Positions 8,416-15,895 of a stretch of DNA of 33,625 nt are shown piece after piece. A program made the position numbers and the translations under genes. The DNA lies in contig CAZQEC010000008.1 in the NCBI GenBank assembly GCA_964591565.1, positions 1-33,625 on the forward strand. Direction: 5' to 3'. Position 1 is the first letter of the stretch; each line of letters opens with the position of its first letter. Source of the DNA: CAZQEC01 sp964591565 (GTDB lineage: Bacteria > Patescibacteriota > UBA1384 > CAJBMM01). Below the pieces are notes generated by a model, which was not told the origin of the DNA, searched no databases, and saw only the letters and a program-made list of their open reading frames with translations.

Positions 8416-8586
8416 TCAGGAAGCGCTATCAGTGCCGAATATAGGCAGATCGTCGTTTTGTTCCAGTATTTTATCTAAATAACGCACTTTTTTTCGTGGT
8501 TCATTAATTTCATCTGATGCATAATTCAAATTCGGATCACTGGCTTCGTTCTCATGGTCATTCCTGAATACTTCACCACTAGGCAT
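8416..8586 (-). CDS. Hypothetical 56-residue acidic protein
   Basis: I do not recognise it. The ORF runs from ATG (8584-8586) to TGA (8416-8418), with a good Shine-Dalgarno AGGAG about six bases before the start. The product begins MPSGEVFRND and ends PIFGTDSAS. It is highly charged, has no membrane segment or cysteines, and contains a basic patch PRKKVRY in the middle. It lies 95 bases downstream of mrdA on the same strand, so it may be the tail gene of the mre operon. It could be a disordered or regulatory peptide; the coding call rests on the ribosome site and the intact frame. Confidence 0.5.
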   Translation of the reverse strand: MPSGEVFRNDHENEASDPNLNYASDEINEPRKKVRYLDKILEQNDDLPIFGTDSAS

Positions 8587-8681
8587 TCTTCACTCCTGTT
8601 AATTCATCCTCATCCTACCAAATTGTATGATATTAAAAAAGCGACTACTTAAAGCCACAACGAATCGGAATGTTTGGCGAC

Positions 8682-10658
8682 TCACTTCTTAAATTCCTCG
8701 CTAAAGTACTGCTCGAGAATAGATTTAGCAATTGGCACAGCGGTGGTGTGGCCCTCGTTCTCTTGCGAGCCTTTTTCACCCAGTACAACAAGTGCAATTT
8801 CCGGGTTATCATATGTCGCGAACACCTCAAACCACGAATGCAAAAATTCATTATTGGCGCCTACTTGCGCCGTGCCAGTTTTACCGGCGGAAGTTACCGG
8901 CAAACTTTGCAATTGCCGCCCCGACCCATCTGTCACAGTTTGACGCATCCCTTCCCGCACAATGCGAATGTTGTTTTCGTCAATAAAACGCTCGCGAATC
9001 ACAATTGGCTTGAATTCACTAATGGTGGCGCCAGTGGCGTCGATCGTGTGGTCGGCCAGTCGCGGCTGATACAAGGTACCACCGTTGGCAATCGCCGTCG
9101 TTGCCATAATTAATTGTAGAGGTGTTACTAAAAGATCGCCCTGACCGATAGCCATATGATATGTATCTCCAACGTACCACGGTTCGCCATTTAGTTTTTT
9201 CTTCCAGGCCGGGCTTGGCACGCGACCGACACTTTCGCCGGAAATATCAACACCTGTTTTGGCACCAAATCCAAACAAGGGCAATTTATTGTCAATGCGT
9301 TCAATGCCCAATCCTTTAATTTTATCCCATCCTCCGCCCAAAGCGTAAAAAAAGATGTCATTAGAATTCGCTATAGCTTTTTTGACGTCAACATTGGGAA
9401 TATTAATTCTTTGCCAGTTTGGAAAAATCTGCTGACCAATTTGAATTTCAGGCGGGGTGTCAAGACGAGTTTTTTCGGTTATCACCCCCTCTTGCAACCC
9501 AATCGCCGCCATAAATGGTTTAATGGTTGAACCGGGCGGATAAGTGCCTTGCGTAGCGCGGTTGTACAGCGGCTTATTCTCATCTGAGGTTAATTTCTGA
9601 TAAACATCGGCTGGCACACCGCCAGCAAACTGATTATTATCATACGCTGGCAAACTAACCATACCCAAAATGGCGCCATTTCGTGGATCCATCGCCATTG
9701 CCACGCCAGATTTCAACCCAGATTTTTGCAAACCCTCGCCCAAGGCTTTAGCCATAATTGATTGCAATTTGAGATCGATATTTAGTACTAACGTGTCACC
9801 TTCTAATGCACTTTTAGACTGATCAACTAACACGCGTAATATTTTCCCTTTACTATCTACAATAGTCTGATTTATTCCATCTTGACCGCGTAGTTCAGCG
9901 TCATAGCTTAATTCAACACCACTTTTACCAATGAAATCGGTCCAATGATATTTTCCTTCAGACAAATTTTGATCGGTCACACGACCAACATAACCTAGAA
10001 TGTGCGCTAAACCATCGTTAGTTGTCGGCAACGAATCGACTGGTACATTATCTTGACTAACGAAGTACTGTCGTTTTTGCTCAGCGACCACATTAACTGC
10101 TGGCAGTATTTCTAATTTTTCAGTCAATAACAGTGCGTCATCATGCGATAAATCACTCTTAAGCACAATCGGATCTAGCTTACTACGCGACGCGACTCGA
10201 GATTCTATCTCATTGATAAAATTATCTTTGTCTGTGCTTGACCACTGTAATGCGCCTGCCAGCGCTGAGTAGATACCAACGCGGTCATCTTTGGAACGCG
10301 GTAAGTCATTAGGACTAATGGTTACTACAAAATTAGGAGCGTTTCGTACTAACCAGTGCCCGCGTCGGTCTAAAATAGCGCCACGCTCTGCTGACACAAC
10401 AATTTGGCGAATGCCATGCTCTTTAGCCAAATCAGCATTAATTTTGCCTTGAGCAATCTGCACTTGAGCCAAGCGCAAGAATAAAAACCCAACGATCAAA
10501 ACAATTAAAACCGTATGAAACCGAGAGCCAAACGAGCTCGGTGCCTCTAATACGTGTTCATCAATCATATCTGGATCAGTATAGGCGTATTCCACATCTT
10601 CCCCGCGATGCAAAGTGTGCTCAGTAGCCGGATTTTCATAAGAATCAAAAACACTCAT
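8682..10658 (-). CDS. mrdA: Penicillin-binding protein 2 (elongation transpeptidase)
   Basis: Cross-links peptidoglycan during side-wall growth, working with MreB, MreC and RodA. It has 658 residues. A cytoplasmic N-terminus is followed by one membrane anchor at about 48-66 (VLIVLIVGFLFLRLAQ), a PBP dimerisation region, then the transpeptidase domain with the catalytic SxxK as PPGSTIKPF (Ser near 376), SxN as ANSND (near 430) and KTG as SAGKTGTAQ (near 589). The start overlaps the mreD stop by four bases (ATGA), typical of translational coupling. No rodA is adjacent in the window. It is the last large gene of the mreBCD operon. Confidence 0.95.
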   Translation of the reverse strand: MSVFDSYENPATEHTLHRGEDVEYAYTDPDMIDEHVLEAPSSFGSRFHTVLIVLIVGFLFLRLAQVQIAQGKINADLAKEHGIRQIVVSAERGAILDRRGHWLVRNAPNFVVTISPNDLPRSKDDRVGIYSALAGALQWSSTDKDNFINEIESRVASRSKLDPIVLKSDLSHDDALLLTEKLEILPAVNVVAEQKRQYFVSQDNVPVDSLPTTNDGLAHILGYVGRVTDQNLSEGKYHWTDFIGKSGVELSYDAELRGQDGINQTIVDSKGKILRVLVDQSKSALEGDTLVLNIDLKLQSIMAKALGEGLQKSGLKSGVAMAMDPRNGAILGMVSLPAYDNNQFAGGVPADVYQKLTSDENKPLYNRATQGTYPPGSTIKPFMAAIGLQEGVITEKTRLDTPPEIQIGQQIFPNWQRINIPNVDVKKAIANSNDIFFYALGGGWDKIKGLGIERIDNKLPLFGFGAKTGVDISGESVGRVPSPAWKKKLNGEPWYVGDTYHMAIGQGDLLVTPLQLIMATTAIANGGTLYQPRLADHTIDATGATISEFKPIVIRERFIDENNIRIVREGMRQTVTDGSGRQLQSLPVTSAGKTGTAQVGANNEFLHSWFEVFATYDNPEIALVVLGEKGSQENEGHTTAVPIAKSILEQYFSEEFKK

Positions 10659-11173
10659 ATTCTCCTCACATCTAACAAATTACGGTCGGGGTGCAAGATT
10701 GTCCGCTTAACAATCGTCACTGAAATTAACTCAAGCATCGCGAAACCTGTCGTCAGAGCGCCGTCAAGGGCAACGGTCCACCACGGCACCCGAAGGGTCA
10801 TTCCAGCTAATAACATTCCCCCAACATCATAAATAACAACCGCTAAAAAGCACCCGCCGAGCAGTATGGCATAAGTTAAATACTGCGCCAAGCGACTTTG
10901 GAGATAGTACGATAATCCAGCAATTATGCATAATAATATGGTAATCGCCCCAAAAAACAACGGTGAAAACAGATCGAGCGTCAGCCCAGCCAACACCACC
11001 CCAACCCAGGTCACTCGCCGATCAGCGCCAAAATAATCCCATAATAAAATGTTGACCACCACCAAATTGACTTCGCTATAACTAACACTCAATGACGACA
11101 AAATTGTTAACTGAGTTACGGCGAAAAAAATCCACGTCGCCCATAAAATAAAGGTTCGATTGGTTAGTTTCAT
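10655..11173 (-). CDS. mreD: Rod shape-determining protein MreD
   Basis: Integral membrane component of the elongasome. The 172-residue product is almost entirely hydrophobic, with about five membrane helices (for example ILWATWIFFAVTQLTIL near the start and ITILLCIIAGLSYYL in the middle). Sequence conservation of MreD is weak, so the call leans on its position between mreC (three-base gap) and mrdA (four-base overlap), its size and its topology. This is the standard mreB-mreC-mreD-mrdA order. Confidence 0.85.
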   Translation of the reverse strand: MKLTNRTFILWATWIFFAVTQLTILSSLSVSYSEVNLVVVNILLWDYFGADRRVTWVGVVLAGLTLDLFSPLFFGAITILLCIIAGLSYYLQSRLAQYLTYAILLGGCFLAVVIYDVGGMLLAGMTLRVPWWTVALDGALTTGFAMLELISVTIVKRTILHPDRNLLDVRRI

Positions 11174-11176
11174 GTC

Positions 11177-11947
11177 TTATTTTACCTCAATAAAGACGAT
11201 GTCTACCGTGTTCATATCTGTCGCTGGCTTAACAGCCACCGTCTGAAATACATCACTTTTTTTAGATGACACCGAAAGCACCGTGCCGATCAAAATTCCG
11301 GGACGCAAGGTGCCACCAAGACCACTTGTAATCACATTTTCACCAGGCGAGATCACTACATCTTGAGCAATTAACGCTAGTTGCAATCCTTGCACCCCTC
11401 CACGCACAATACCGTTAGAACGTGAATTTTGCAGTCTGGCTTGAATAATGGCATCGCTACTAGTAATCAACTGTAATTGTGCACTACGTTCAGACGTTGC
11501 CACCACTTTACCAACCAAATTGCCGTGCAGAGTGGCCGCCTGCCCATCGGCTAATCCATCTTTGCTCCCACGATCAACCGTCACTACTTCAAAAAACGAA
11601 AATGGGCTACGTGCCACTATGCGTGCCGCCACAATATGTCTTTCAATCTGGTCTGATGATATTTTGAGCTCGTCCTTGAGCAGTTGATTTTCATGATCAA
11701 TCTCGTTTAATCGCGCGTTTTCAGACAACAAATCACTCAACCGATTATTCAAACTATCATTTTCAGCTGGCAGTGTGCGTATATCACGAAATATGCGCAC
11801 AATTCGTCTAGTTGACCGACCGCTGTTTTCAATTACCGCGAGTATTGGGCTGGTTAAGCGGACAAAACGTCCACTATTCCGCTCATGATTAACGATCACT
11901 GCGAAAATTAGTATACCGATAATAATCCAGACAAAGCGTATTTTCAT
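11177..11947 (-). CDS. mreC: Rod shape-determining protein MreC
   Basis: Periplasmic scaffold that links MreB to penicillin-binding proteins. The 256 residues include one N-terminal membrane helix (about 4-22), a coiled coil around 60-97 rich in Leu, Asn and Glu, and the beta-domain with IVARSPFSFFEVVTVDRGSK and VITSGLGGTLRPGILIG motifs typical of MreC. It lies 34 bases after mreB and 3 bases before mreD in the same operon. Confidence 0.93.
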   Translation of the reverse strand: MKIRFVWIIIGILIFAVIVNHERNSGRFVRLTSPILAVIENSGRSTRRIVRIFRDIRTLPAENDSLNNRLSDLLSENARLNEIDHENQLLKDELKISSDQIERHIVAARIVARSPFSFFEVVTVDRGSKDGLADGQAATLHGNLVGKVVATSERSAQLQLITSSDAIIQARLQNSRSNGIVRGGVQGLQLALIAQDVVISPGENVITSGLGGTLRPGILIGTVLSVSSKKSDVFQTVAVKPATDMNTVDIVFIEVK

Positions 11948-11981
11948 GAAACACTACAACTCCACTACTTTAGAAATACAA

Positions 11982-13031
11982 CTAACGCGCCGTGGGCAAA
12001 AGGACATCTTTCAGACTGTCTAGATCCTCCAACACCACACCGGTACCACGTACAACACAGGTGAGCGGGTCATCAGCGATGTGGACTATGGTGTGGGTTT
12101 CTTCAGTAATTAATTTATCCAGTCCCTTGAGGAGCGCTCCGCCTCCAGCCAGCACAATGCCACGCTCCATAATGTCAGATAATAGTTCTGGCGGAGTTTC
12201 CTCCATAGTAACGCGAATGCTATCCACAATCAATTTGACCGATTTTTGCATCGCCACGCGAATTTGGTCACCGTGTACGATAATTTCTTTGGGCAAACCG
12301 CTCACTAAATCTCTGCCACGCATAGCGGCGTGCAAATCGTCGGTTCCAGCGTGAGCACTACCAATGGCAATTTTAATCTCTTCGGCTGTACGCTCGCCCA
12401 ACAACAAATTAAACTCATCACGCGCAAATTGAATAATATCTTGGTTCATTTCATCGCCCGCCACTCGCAAACTGCGCGACGCCACAATGCCGCCCAAACT
12501 CAACACCGCCACCTCAGTGGTGCCGCCGCCAATATCGACAATCATATTGCCTGATGGTTCATGAATGGGCAACCGCGCGCCAATCGCCGCCGCCACTGGC
12601 TCTTCAATCAAAAAAACTTGACGAGCTCCCGCATTTAACGCTCCTTCCTCAACCGCCCGTCGCTCCACCTCGGTTACGCCATAAGGAATACCGATGACGA
12701 TACGGGGTCGAGACAAAGGAATAATATTTTTGCGATGCACTTTTTCGATAAAATAGCGCAACATCGCTTCGGTTACTTCAAAGTCTGAGATCACTCCGTC
12801 AACAAGCGGGCGAACGGCCACAATGTGACTGGGGGTGCGACCAACCATGCGCTTTGCCTCTTCACCAATGGCCAGCACCTTTTTGGTGCGTTGATTAATC
12901 GCCACTACCGACGGCTCTTTAATCACAATACCTTTACCACGCACGTACACCAAAGTGTTGGCAGTACCGAGATCTATGCCAATGTCTTTAGATAATACTG
13001 AAAATAACGGATCAAGCGGGCGAAATTGCAT
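11982..13031 (-). CDS. mreB: Rod shape-determining protein MreB (bacterial actin)
   Basis: ATP-dependent actin-like filament that directs side-wall synthesis. It has 349 residues, normal length. Phosphate-1 motif DIGIDLGTANTLVYVRGKG begins near residue 17, phosphate-2 is MIVDIGGGTTEVAVLSLGG near 160, and the adenosine motif GIVLAGGGALLKGLD is near 290. The ATG has AAGGAT upstream and a promoter at 13069-13097. First gene of mreB-mreC-mreD-mrdA, indicating a rod-type elongation machinery in this cell. Confidence 0.98.
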   Translation of the reverse strand: MQFRPLDPLFSVLSKDIGIDLGTANTLVYVRGKGIVIKEPSVVAINQRTKKVLAIGEEAKRMVGRTPSHIVAVRPLVDGVISDFEVTEAMLRYFIEKVHRKNIIPLSRPRIVIGIPYGVTEVERRAVEEGALNAGARQVFLIEEPVAAAIGARLPIHEPSGNMIVDIGGGTTEVAVLSLGGIVASRSLRVAGDEMNQDIIQFARDEFNLLLGERTAEEIKIAIGSAHAGTDDLHAAMRGRDLVSGLPKEIIVHGDQIRVAMQKSVKLIVDSIRVTMEETPPELLSDIMERGIVLAGGGALLKGLDKLITEETHTIVHIADDPLTCVVRGTGVVLEDLDSLKDVLLPTAR

Positions 13032-13068
13032 TTTAAATCCTTACGAGAACTGATTAAAAGCGATCTTA

Positions 13069-13097
13069 AGAGTAGCGTAATATAGACCCAATTGCAA
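13069..13097 (-). promoter_or_regulatory. mreB operon promoter
   Basis: Minus-strand -35 TTGCAA (13092-13097) and -10 TACTCT (13069-13074) with 17-bp spacing, about 38 bases before the mreB start, immediately after the terminator of the upstream gene. Confidence 0.6.
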
Positions 13098-13136
13098 CGA
13101 CTAGCACACAATGTCATTTAACGAAAATGCGGATAC

Positions 13137-13167
13137 AAAAAACCAGCCCCTCAAGTCATTGAGGGGC
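13137..13167 (-). terminator. Terminator overlapping the stop of the phytoene-synthase-like gene
   Basis: Perfect nine-base-pair stem (13146-13154 with 13159-13167; GCCCCTCAA/TTGAGGGGC) with a four-base loop, then TGG and six T on the minus strand. The gene's TGA stop (13156-13158) sits in the loop and its last three codons form the 5' arm. Confidence 0.9.
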
Positions 13168-14073
13168 CGTCGATTTAATCTCGTTTACGCGCTGGGAACA
13201 CTCATTAAGCCAACGATCAACTTTTGCCACCAGTTTTTCGAATGGCTTACGCAAAATCCGTGATTTCACACAGCTTTGGAGCTGGCAGGTCAGCAGAGGA
13301 TTTGCATATTCCCAAGTGCTCCGACAGGCGGAAACTCGACGCTCGTACCACGCACTGAAACCCGGGACGGCATTTAGTTCGTGCCAGGAACGACAGTACA
13401 TCAGTTTCTCTGTAGCAACGCCAGCATTTTCAAGATCCTCTCGCGGTTCATTGATCAGCTCGGCCTGAACATCGTGCAAAAAATCCGCCAGGTTATCAGC
13501 CTCAAAGAGGAGTGGCTCGAATGAGCCAGCAAAGGCGCGGGCATCGTTCGCTTTTGACCCCACCAGCTCCAGCGCTAAAACGAGGAACAGTCGAATCGCT
13601 GTTCGGATACTCCGCACCTGATCAATGGTCGGAAACGTTTTGCCGTCGCAGTACCGCGCGGCATCGGTCAGAAATGCGTTTCCCATCTCGACTAATGATG
13701 GGATGCTATCCTTCCCAAGTGTCCGCTGATAAACGATCACGTGGACCAGAAGCCAATCCTCGTCCAACAGATCGTTTGCGATATGTCTAGTCGCAATACT
13801 TTCCAGTAGTCTTTCACGGTGAGAAAGATACTGCGAAAGTGTCAGAGTCAACGGTGCTTGCTCGCCGTCAGTCGTACGATCTAGCAGTCTAGCGTACCAA
13901 AAGAAAGAAGCTAGCGCGCGGCCTTTTCTTCCGATCGCTACTAGTGATGCCACATAGGTCAGAACAGCAAGCAGGGTTTTGAGTCTCGCTTGGCGTTTCC
14001 GACATATATAGCGAATCTTCATTATGACAGCCATGATTTCTAGGCGCCATAATGGGGTGTGGAGCACGTCCAT
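13156..14073 (-). CDS. Divergent squalene/phytoene synthase-like protein
   Basis: Proposed member of the trans-isoprenyl diphosphate (head-to-head) synthase superfamily, from motif resemblance only. It has 305 residues, the usual length. Two acidic motifs sit at the right places: FFWYARLLDRTTDGE (about residues 57-71; DxxxD) matches the YAFCRVADDIVDE region, and NLADFLHDVQAELINEPRED (about 193-212; DxxxE followed by PREDL and GV) matches the NILRDVxEDxxxGRxYLPxEDL region. The Arg/Lys-Gly-Arg and Tyr positions of the second motif are not conserved, so substrate use may differ or activity may be lost. The start is well supported: GGGAGG seven bases before the ATG and an extended -10 promoter. 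It is a monocistronic unit with its own terminator between mltG and mreB. No other isoprenoid gene is beside it. Confidence 0.55.
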   Translation of the reverse strand: MDVLHTPLWRLEIMAVIMKIRYICRKRQARLKTLLAVLTYVASLVAIGRKGRALASFFWYARLLDRTTDGEQAPLTLTLSQYLSHRERLLESIATRHIANDLLDEDWLLVHVIVYQRTLGKDSIPSLVEMGNAFLTDAARYCDGKTFPTIDQVRSIRTAIRLFLVLALELVGSKANDARAFAGSFEPLLFEADNLADFLHDVQAELINEPREDLENAGVATEKLMYCRSWHELNAVPGFSAWYERRVSACRSTWEYANPLLTCQLQSCVKSRILRKPFEKLVAKVDRWLNECSQRVNEIKSTAPQ

Positions 14074-14155
14074 CGAAGCACCTCCCTGACAGTCATGATG
14101 TCGTATCTTTGTTAACGTTCATAACAACCATACTCAATAATGGTCGCGATTTTGA

Positions 14156-14184
14156 ATTATACCACTTTTAATCTGATATAGCAA
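14156..14184 (-). promoter_or_regulatory. Promoter of the phytoene-synthase-like gene
   Basis: Minus-strand -35 TTGCTA (14179-14184) and consensus -10 TATAAT (14156-14161) with 17-bp spacing and an upstream TGG (extended -10). The word AAAAGTGGTAT at the -10 is also found in the slt/HD intergenic region. The leader is about 75 bases. Confidence 0.7.
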
Positions 14185-14213
14185 TAGCGCACTATGCGAC
14201 AAGGGGTACACTT

Positions 14214-14261
14214 ATGTTTTCTTGCCATTTCGATCCAACTACTGAAGGAGAAAATCTGTAA
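14214..14261 (+). other. 15-codon mini-ORF with ribosome site, probably a remnant
   Basis: ATG to TAA encoding MFSCHFDPTTEGENL, preceded by AAGGGG seven bases upstream. No coding sequence follows on the plus strand, so it is either a chance ORF or the remnant of a lost gene. It lies in the 455-base gap (14074-14528) that otherwise holds only a promoter and a tandem repeat. Confidence 0.2.
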
Positions 14262-14358
14262 CAAGTAATCGCTCGCAAGAGCTCATTGGTTATCGCTGAT
14301 GCTCGCACAATAATCGCTCGTCGCTCATTAGTTCTCGCATTCGCTCGCACAATAACGT
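14262..14358. repeat. Degenerate 42-bp tandem repeat
   Basis: Two adjacent copies, 14281-14322 and 14323-about 14358, both starting GCTCATT(G/A)GTT and containing GCTCGCACAATAA. A partial third copy (AAGTAATCGCTCG) precedes them from 14262. Copies differ by a few substitutions and a one-base indel. Not coding. Confidence 0.7.
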
Positions 14359-14528
14359 GATCTTAACAGCGTAAGTACCGTTGATAGTAATTCCCTTGAA
14401 TTGACAAGGTGAGATACGATATTTAGTGCGCGTATGCAAGTTATTTATCGTATCTCGTGAAGAGGCGACGGATAAACGCTTCAGTCGTCTATTCAATTAA
14501 AGCTTGTCTTAAAATCCGCTATGCTATG

Positions 14529-15485
14529 TTACAAAAACTTCGCCTTGTTGGTGTTATGTTCATCAATAGTGCGGGAGGTAATCAAACGGCCATTTGCGGT
14601 GTGAAAAAAGTAGTAAGCATCAGTTTGGGCAGATTGTAAAACAGCGTTAATACTCTTTAAGCCCGGGTTGCAAATGGGTGCCGGCGGCAAACCGGTGTGT
14701 AAATAAGTATTAAAGTTGGATTTTACCTCAGTATAATCACTTTTTTTGATCGGAGCCCAATAGTTCTTTTTACCTTCTATTATGGGTGCTTGCCCCAAAT
14801 CGGTGAACTTGCCGTACTGCACCGTCGGATCGGCCTCAAGCGCCATACCAATTTTGAGCCGATTTTTGTAAATGCCAGCGATGATCGGCCGATCGGCGTC
14901 CGATTGCCCTTCGCGCTCGACGATCGAAGCTAAAATTAAATCGCTTGATGAGATCTTTAAGCTATCGGTTTTTTCATGATACCGCTCACTCATGCGCTTG
15001 ACTAAATCGGCTTCGTCGGTTTTTTCATTAACATAATAAGTGTCGGGAAAAAGCGTACCTTCCAGCTCTTTTGTTAGATCAAGAAATTTGGTCTCAGATA
15101 ATGCAAACGTCGGCATTAGCTGGGCAATCTGCTGGCGTGAATAACCCTCGGGTACGGTTAGTTTTTGATCTTTAATAGTTTTGGTCGCCATCAGGCGCAA
15201 CAGGGTCGGAATGGTGTAGCGCTCTGGCATATTGTAAACCTCGGGCAAAAACAAGATCGGGTGTGTATAAACGTACGCTAAAACAACCCTGGGGTGTTTA
15301 ATTAGACCCTGACTTTCTAAACGTTCAATTATTTCGCTACTCGATTGCCCAGTGGTAATTTCAAAAGTTTTTATATTATGCGGGCGCGTCATCATTTGAC
15401 CAATAAAGTTCAAGTACCAAGCTATCGCCACCGCGACTGACAATAAAAGTATGGATAATATCAACAGCCAATGTATGCGCTTCAT
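14529..15485 (-). CDS. mltG: Endolytic transglycosylase MltG (YceG-like)
   Basis: Membrane-bound lytic transglycosylase that cuts nascent glycan strands and sets their length. It has 318 residues with an N-terminal membrane helix (about 6-26) and an external YceG domain. The catalytic motif LASIVEREGQSDADR lies near residue 190, followed by the family block MALEADPTVQYGKF and later YNTYLHTGLPPAPICNPG-like text (here FNTYLHTGLPPAPICNPG). The start codon overlaps the ruvX stop by one base (TAATG), showing coupling. It is the last gene of the slt-alaS-ftsA-like-baseplate-like-ruvX operon. No terminator is obvious after its stop. Confidence 0.95.
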   Translation of the reverse strand: MKRIHWLLILSILLLSVAVAIAWYLNFIGQMMTRPHNIKTFEITTGQSSSEIIERLESQGLIKHPRVVLAYVYTHPILFLPEVYNMPERYTIPTLLRLMATKTIKDQKLTVPEGYSRQQIAQLMPTFALSETKFLDLTKELEGTLFPDTYYVNEKTDEADLVKRMSERYHEKTDSLKISSSDLILASIVEREGQSDADRPIIAGIYKNRLKIGMALEADPTVQYGKFTDLGQAPIIEGKKNYWAPIKKSDYTEVKSNFNTYLHTGLPPAPICNPGLKSINAVLQSAQTDAYYFFHTANGRLITSRTIDEHNTNKAKFL

Positions 15486-15889
15486 TATGGTACTGGTGAC
15501 CCAAGATTGTACTGTTCTAAAATGAGCATAGCGGCGTAAGCATCGACGCGTTTTTTCGCTTCAGCCACACTCAAACCCAATTCTTTTAACTCTATTTCAG
15601 CTTGCTTTGTGGAATAGGCCTCGTCTACAGTGGCAACAAACAAATCTGGGCACAAGTCTTTTATTTCATCCAACAATTGATTAATCTGGTTCGTCGCTGT
15701 ACCACTCCCACCGTTACTTCTTTGTGGCAGACCGACAATTAGCTCGTCAATCGCTTCCTGATGCACAATTTGAACAATTTTGGCGGCCAATTGGTCACTC
15801 GTGTTTAATACTCCATATTCACGCGCTACGCGCGCGCCAATGGCTATACCTGTTCGCACTGTACCGACGTCGAGCGCAAGTCTTTGCAT
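15485..15889 (-). CDS. ruvX: RuvX/YqgF pre-16S rRNA nuclease (Holliday junction resolvase-like)
   Basis: RNase H-fold nuclease, thought to act in 16S rRNA maturation. It has 134 residues, normal for the family. The first acidic residue is in LALDVGTVRTGIAIG (Asp7), followed by ELIVGLPQRSNGG near residue 50-62 and VATVDEAYSTKQAE near residue 82-95, each characteristic of YqgF. It is separated from the upstream gene by six bases and overlaps mltG by one base. alaS-ruvX-mltG proximity is common in bacteria. Confidence 0.95.
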   Translation of the reverse strand: MQRLALDVGTVRTGIAIGARVAREYGVLNTSDQLAAKIVQIVHQEAIDELIVGLPQRSNGGSGTATNQINQLLDEIKDLCPDLFVATVDEAYSTKQAEIELKELGLSVAEAKKRVDAYAAMLILEQYNLGSPVP

Positions 15890-15895
15890 ATTTGG

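Noticed and set aside
8071..8586. Toxin-antitoxin pair formed by the Bro-N fragment and the 56-residue ORF
   Set aside because: The Bro-N fragment is a truncated DNA-binding domain without a toxin signature, and the intact paralogue has no such partner.
14290..14496. 68-residue minus-strand ORF in the gap before mltG
   Set aside because: It reads across the 42-bp tandem repeat, has no ribosome site and no recognisable pattern.
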